This document shows positions 6,705-9,452 of a stretch of DNA of 9,452 bases, piece by piece. Origin of the DNA: an uncultured Phycisphaerales bacterium. Its GTDB lineage: Bacteria; Planctomycetota; Phycisphaerae; Phycisphaerales; UBA1924. The position numbers and the translations under genes were made by a program. The DNA is taken from contig CALAFV010000403.1 in NCBI GenBank assembly GCA_937891445.1, forward strand, positions 1-9,452. The letters are read 5' to 3'. Each line of letters begins with the position of its first letter. The stretch's first letter is position 1. The notes beneath the pieces are model-generated. The model did no database searches, had not been told where the DNA came from, and saw only the letters and a program-made list of their open reading frames with translations.

Positions 6705-7316
6705 CTAGTTGCGGGCTTTCTCCCGACAGAGATTCTTGCTTCGTTTCGGAGGCTGAACGGCCGTCCGGCGCTTCGACCCTCGCCTGCCGAAGGGGCCCTC
6801 CGGATCGAGCAACGACAGGTAGTCGTCGTGCGAGATGGCGAGGCACCAACGGAACGAATCTTCGACCAGATAGAGTCACTCTGGGCATGGTCCTCCACGA
6901 AGTACGACCGCGCAGTCGCCCAATCGGTGACATAGACGTGCGGATCGGCCTGCGACTTCAGCGGCGTTCCGCCGTTCTGTGCGGTCGCCGACGCGACAAG
7001 GGTGTACTCACCCGCGGGAAGGATGAGCAGCAGGTCGCCCGTATCGCCCGCGCCGGACAGCGCAACGATGTCGCGCCCCAAACCGGTCAGCCGGATGGAC
7101 GCGGCCGTCGCTCCGCTGGCGACGGTGTGTGTCTCGCACATGGCCGCAAGCACGAGATCGGAGGTCTTTATCAGCCGAATGGTGTACTCGACGGCCGATG
7201 TCGAGATCACCTCCCCGACGGCCGTGACGGACGGCTCGGGTGGCGGCGGGGGCTGAAATCTGGTGCGCCAAAGAGTGTCCGTGCTCGAGCAACTCAAGGC
7301 ACAGCGTGTCAGTCAT
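6705..7316 (-). pseudogene. broken ORF, beta-rich domain of unknown function
   Basis: The middle (about 7245 to 6857) encodes a protein-like beta-rich stretch that includes VEYTIRLIKTSDLVLAA and LLLILPAGEYTLVASATAQN, resembling a secreted beta-sandwich. Both ends lie in another frame. At the start, ATG 7316 gives MTDTLCLELLEHGHSLAHQ, and dropping one base of the five-G run at 7248-7252 (plus strand) joins it to the middle. Near 6853, adding one A joins the middle to FRWCLAISHDDYLSLLDPEG and a basic tail ending at TAG 6707-6705. The two indels compensate, giving about 203 residues. GC3 favours this tail over the uninterrupted frame, which runs on to 6554. The product is not recognised. It precedes the Imm11 gene by 200 bp in the same direction, so it could be the remnant of a toxin carrier, but no toxin motif is visible. 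Confidence 0.45.
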
Positions 7317-7337
7317 CGATAAGTCTGGTAAGTGGGC

Positions 7338-7345
7338 GGAGGTGA
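7338..7345 (+). promoter_or_regulatory. strong ribosome binding site
   Basis: GGAGGTGA, an eight-base match to the anti-Shine-Dalgarno complement, ends just before the GTG at 7347. This is the best ribosome site in the accessory half and fixes the start of the HExxH ORF, although the spacing from GGAGG (4 nt) is short. Confidence 0.6.
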
Positions 7346-7346
7346 A

Positions 7347-7804
7347 GTGACGCGAGTAGTTGGTCTATCGTGGGGCCTTGCTTTCGGCGTAGTCGTGAGC
7401 ATCGCGATTGCTCTCGGCGCGGCGCTCGTCGTAACGCCGACTACGGTTACCGTGAAGAACACAGGCTGTGGCAGTCTGGCTCACGAGATCCTACATGCGG
7501 CGGATTTTGCAAGAACAACGACAAGTGTGACCTGTGGGATCCGAACAATCGACAACCCTACTGTGAGTTCTGGATGTGCACGGAAGCGAGGTCCTCATCA
7601 ATGGGATCTTGCTGTGATCCGAATAATCCCTGGCGAAAAGGGCGTGATTGGGCGGCCTGCGTCGCTGCTCTGCGTGATTGGTACCTTGACAACCCTGACA
7701 CTTGCGGGACCGTTTCGAGGGCGATTCGAGCTGCCGCATGGGATCGATGTGCGGCCAGCGACGAGGCGAGCGCGTGTAGTGGCACAATCCCCGTCATCCA
7801 GTAG
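7347..7804 (+). pseudogene. Cys-rich HExxH metallopeptidase-like protein, frame-shifted
   Basis: From GTG 7347, frame 0 gives a hydrophobic N-terminus (residues 7-29, signal or anchor), a strand TTVTVKNTGC, and then SLAHEILHAA. The HEILH at residues 46-50 has the form of the HExxH zinc site of metallopeptidases. At about 7502 the coding signal moves to the other frame, which continues FCKNNDKCDLWDPNNRQPYC, a Cys-rich region with about eleven Cys, and stops at TAG 7804. Adding one G at 7502 joins the halves as HEILHAAGFCKN, giving HExxHxxG and a protein of about 152 residues. His46 and His50 would bind zinc and Glu47 would be the catalytic base; the metzincin third-ligand position holds Lys, so another residue must serve. 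A secreted protease or a peptidase-type toxin tip is possible. The many Cys suggest disulfides outside the cytoplasm. Confidence 0.5.
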
Positions 7805-7847
7805 CCAGCATGAGAAGCGAAGGGACAACGGAAACGGAGGTGCGGTG

Positions 7848-8549
7848 ATGACATATGGGACGGCTGGTGCGCCGCGTCGAGCGCGGCGCTGGTGCGTTTG
7901 GGCTCCGGTGATCCTCGCCGTTGGCGCATTGCTGGGCGGGGGGGCGTCCGCTCGCTTCCTCGGTTTCCGCAATCCAAGCTTGGCACCAGGTGTGGTCGCG
8001 GCCTCTGCAATGAGGGAGGTGTTTGGCATGGCGGCGGACGGTGCCGATTTTGAGAAGGTAATGGAAACGCGACGTTGGGGCGCGCCAGAGATCGCCCACG
8101 CGGCTGGACAGGAGCCGCACGACCCATTCATCCCTTGGCTTGCCACGAAACTCTTGCGACATGCGGCAATGGGCACCTTGTTCGTGCGGGATGGCGATCG
8201 GATAAACCTTAGAATTACCTGGGACATGGGTGACCGGTCGAGGTGGTACATCGGTCGCGTCTCGACAATTCCGCGGGAACGCGCTGCCGTCGAAGTGAGC
8301 GGCCCATGGATTTTCTGGCGTTCTGTTGGCGCGCTGGTTACACCGTCTTCCCCGGAAGACAAGCCGTCGATCGAAGACTACCCGCTCGATGGCGTGCGCC
8401 CCGGCGACATCGTTCAGTTCGACCTCTTTCGCGCGCCGCGTGACTTGACACGGTCTCCCGGACACCTCGATCCCACGATGCTCGTCGAGAGAAACGAGGC
8501 CGAACTGATTCTACGGTTGCACTTGCCGGTGATTGTAGATAGCAGGTGA
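7848..8549 (+). CDS. membrane-anchored protein of unknown function
   Basis: This encodes 233 residues. The ATG at 7848 has GGAGG (7836-7840) at a 7-nt spacing; the same frame stays open back to 7332, but the upstream part overlaps the HExxH gene and is not protein-like. Residues 10-14 are basic (RRARR), followed by a hydrophobic helix (about 18-36), so the N-terminus is a signal anchor or signal peptide and the rest lies outside the cytoplasm. The remainder is a soluble domain with alternating strands, e.g. GTLFVRDGDRINLRITWDMG (from 109), a Trp-rich patch (W133, W154, W157), and a C-terminal strand LILRLHLPVIV. I do not recognise a family. It begins 43 bp after the HExxH gene and its stop overlaps the next start (GTGA at 8546-8549). 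It could be an immunity or accessory protein for the neighbouring toxin-like genes, by position only. Confidence 0.75.
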   Translation: MTYGTAGAPRRARRWCVWAPVILAVGALLGGGASARFLGFRNPSLAPGVVAASAMREVFGMAADGADFEKVMETRRWGAPEIAHAAGQEPHDPFIPWLATKLLRHAAMGTLFVRDGDRINLRITWDMGDRSRWYIGRVSTIPRERAAVEVSGPWIFWRSVGALVTPSSPEDKPSIEDYPLDGVRPGDIVQFDLFRAPRDLTRSPGHLDPTMLVERNEAELILRLHLPVIVDSR

Positions 8550-9172
8550 GTACGTGCGGTACGACACGAATCTCGACGGCGGCATGGCCGATGAGAGCGG
8601 GCGACCAGGTCATGGTCTACGACGCCTGGGGGCGGCTGGTGGAGGTCCGCCGCACCGACACCCAGGCCCTGGTGGCGGCCTACCGCTACAACGGCCTAGG
8701 CTTCCTGATCGCCCGCACGGCCGACTCGGACGCCGACGGCGACGTGGACGGCGCCGACGCCACCTACCACTCGGCCTACGACGAGCGCTGGCGCATCGTG
8801 GCCACCTACCTGGCCGCTGCGAACATGTGCGATCTTGTTGGAGTGATCGCCGACGCTCTCGCCGGGTGTGTCGGCGGCGGGGCTGCGGGAGCAGAAGGTA
8901 AGGAGCAGTTGATCGCGTTCTTGATGGGCTTGATCCTCGGGAGTGGAAGCGAAGGGTGCTTGGGTGGGCACCAACCCGCGCCACCTCCAAAGATCTTTGG
9001 GTCTACCTCCCCAGTGCCGCCGATTACGCCTAGAAACCCGGGCGGAAACATCGTTGCGACGATTGCAATCCCAACCTCTCCTAGAGGAATCGACACATAC
9101 CCGACGTGCCCCAGCGGCCCAACAACTCGACCTGACACGGAGCAATTCGTATGGGTCCGCTCGGGCTACTGA
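8546..9172 (+). CDS. RHS-repeat fragment fused to an unrelated C-terminal tail
   Basis: The ORF reads 208 residues from a GTG (8546) overlapping the previous stop. Residues ~19-88 are RHS/YD-repeat protein: GDQVMVYDAWGRLVEVRRTD, then AAYRYNGLG, an acidic DADGDVDGAD insert (62-71) and AYDERWRIVATY (77-88). In full-length planctomycete RHS proteins the core goes on for hundreds of residues after this point; here it stops at about 8809. The last 120 residues are unrelated: a Gly/Ala/Cys-rich hydrophobic part (CDLVGVIADALAGCVGGGA, EQLIAFLMGLIL) and a Pro/Gly/Thr-rich end. This could be a toxin tip or linker; I recognise no toxin motif. Before residue 19 a better RHS reading (RYDTNLDGGMADESG) lies in the frame of 8554, implying a +1 indel near 8601. 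Without its large N-terminal shell this is most likely an orphan tip cassette left by recombination. Confidence 0.65.
   Translation: MSTCGTTRISTAAWPMRAGDQVMVYDAWGRLVEVRRTDTQALVAAYRYNGLGFLIARTADSDADGDVDGADATYHSAYDERWRIVATYLAAANMCDLVGVIADALAGCVGGGAAGAEGKEQLIAFLMGLILGSGSEGCLGGHQPAPPPKIFGSTSPVPPITPRNPGGNIVATIAIPTSPRGIDTYPTCPSGPTTRPDTEQFVWVRSGY
9139..9142 (+). promoter_or_regulatory. ribosome binding site of the small membrane protein
   Basis: GGAG at an 8-nt distance from the ATG at 9151. It lies inside the end of the RHS-fragment ORF and supports the 22-bp gene overlap. Confidence 0.5.
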
Positions 9173-9432
9173 TTGCGGCCATCACGAGTTGGGGCCTCTT
9201 CGGTTACCTACGGCGGCGGTCGAAGCACCTTCGCCGGATTTCGCTGCTTGCTCCCATGTTGGCAGGACACGTTGTTGCTGGTGCCGCCGTCGTTTGTTAT
9301 TGGATTGTCGCCGGCGCAGGCCGGGAACTAGATAAGTTAGAGTTATTCATTGCTGCGGAAGGCTTGGCTGGTATGTTCGCGACAGCAACTAACATATTCT
9401 GTGCCGAACGGGCAAACCCAGAGCGACAGTAG
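9151..9432 (+). CDS. small membrane protein, candidate immunity partner of the RHS tail
   Basis: This 93-residue protein is almost wholly hydrophobic. Predicted membrane helices are at about residues 4-20 (LGLLIAAITSWGLFGYL), 31-55 (APMLAGHVVAGAAVVCYWIV) and 64-84, with a basic loop RRRSKHLRR (21-29) between the first two, which would face the cytoplasm. The ATG has GGAG at 8 nt. The gene overlaps the end of the RHS-fragment ORF by 22 bp, so the two are probably co-translated. Base composition is visibly less GC-rich than in the signalling operon (AT-rich runs around 9325-9350 and 9390-9400), as in many recently acquired immunity genes. I recognise no family. By position and size it fits an inner-membrane immunity protein for a toxin acting on the membrane or periplasm; the function is inference. 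Confidence 0.65.
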   Translation: MGPLGLLIAAITSWGLFGYLRRRSKHLRRISLLAPMLAGHVVAGAAVVCYWIVAGAGRELDKLELFIAAEGLAGMFATATNIFCAERANPERQ

Positions 9433-9452
9433 GACTCGTCGGCGAGGTCTAG

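Noticed and set aside
6705..6860. Faint likeness of the DDYLSLLD...RRGSKRR tail to the C-terminus of REP-associated transposases
   Set aside because: Only a few residues agree, the usual DKRGAI motif is absent, and no upstream Y1 transposase motif (HUH, catalytic Tyr) is present.
6554..7297. Uninterrupted 247-residue minus-strand ORF taken at face value
   Set aside because: Its start would be TTG with no ribosome site, and after about 6850 its codon use is worse than that of the other frame that ends at 6705.
7332..8549. Single 405-residue protein in the long open frame
   Set aside because: Only its two ends are protein-like. The middle overlaps the Cys-rich frame, and a good ribosome site at 7836-7840 starts the real 233-residue gene.
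1..9452. CRISPR array, tRNA, rRNA, insertion sequence or integron attC sites
   Set aside because: No regularly spaced repeats, no cloverleaf with a T-loop motif, no transposase and no attC-like core pair were found on either strand.

Overview
The window looks like chromosomal DNA of a high-GC planctomycete, probably from the Phycisphaerae. This is inferred from gene content, as there is no rRNA or other phylogenetic marker. The hints are an ECF sigma factor of the planctomycete/acidobacterial type next to a membrane-bound Ser/Thr kinase with a TPR-like sensor half, a secreted Kelch/Ig protein ending in paired dockerin-like EF-hand repeats, and an RHS fragment with an embedded acidic D-x-D-G-D motif.

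Layout. Positions 1-224 hold the end of a chloroperoxidase-type alpha/beta hydrolase. Positions 376-1815 (minus) encode the secreted Kelch/Ig/dockerin-like protein. A divergent 272-bp gap separates it from the sigma factor (2088-2651, plus), which has a good sigma70-type promoter placed so close that the mRNA leader would be only about 8 nt. The kinase follows 24 nt later (2676 to about 5346), but its reading frame shifts by +1 near 4254. Sigma factor and kinase form a two-gene signalling operon.

Positions 5347-5907 are mostly empty: a weak hairpin, a 12-bp palindrome, and one promoter-like element just ahead of a doubtful 47-codon ORF. From 5908 to the end the window reads as an accessory polymorphic-toxin region. 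It holds an Imm11 (MXAN_0049)-type immunity protein (minus), a broken minus-strand ORF, a short Cys-rich ORF whose repaired frame contains an HExxHxxG zinc-peptidase motif, a membrane-anchored protein of unknown function, an RHS fragment whose core is cut off and joined to an unrelated 120-residue tail, and a small overlapping membrane protein that could be its immunity partner. The plus-strand genes from 7347 to 9432 are tightly spaced, with two overlaps, and look like one transcription unit.

Five places in about 4.4 kb look like single-base indels (near 4254, 6853, 7250, 7502 and 8601). Either this is a long-read assembly with residual errors, or the toxin region is decaying and the kinase is broken or recoded. 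The sequence alone cannot decide this, and it affects every functional call to the right of 4250.
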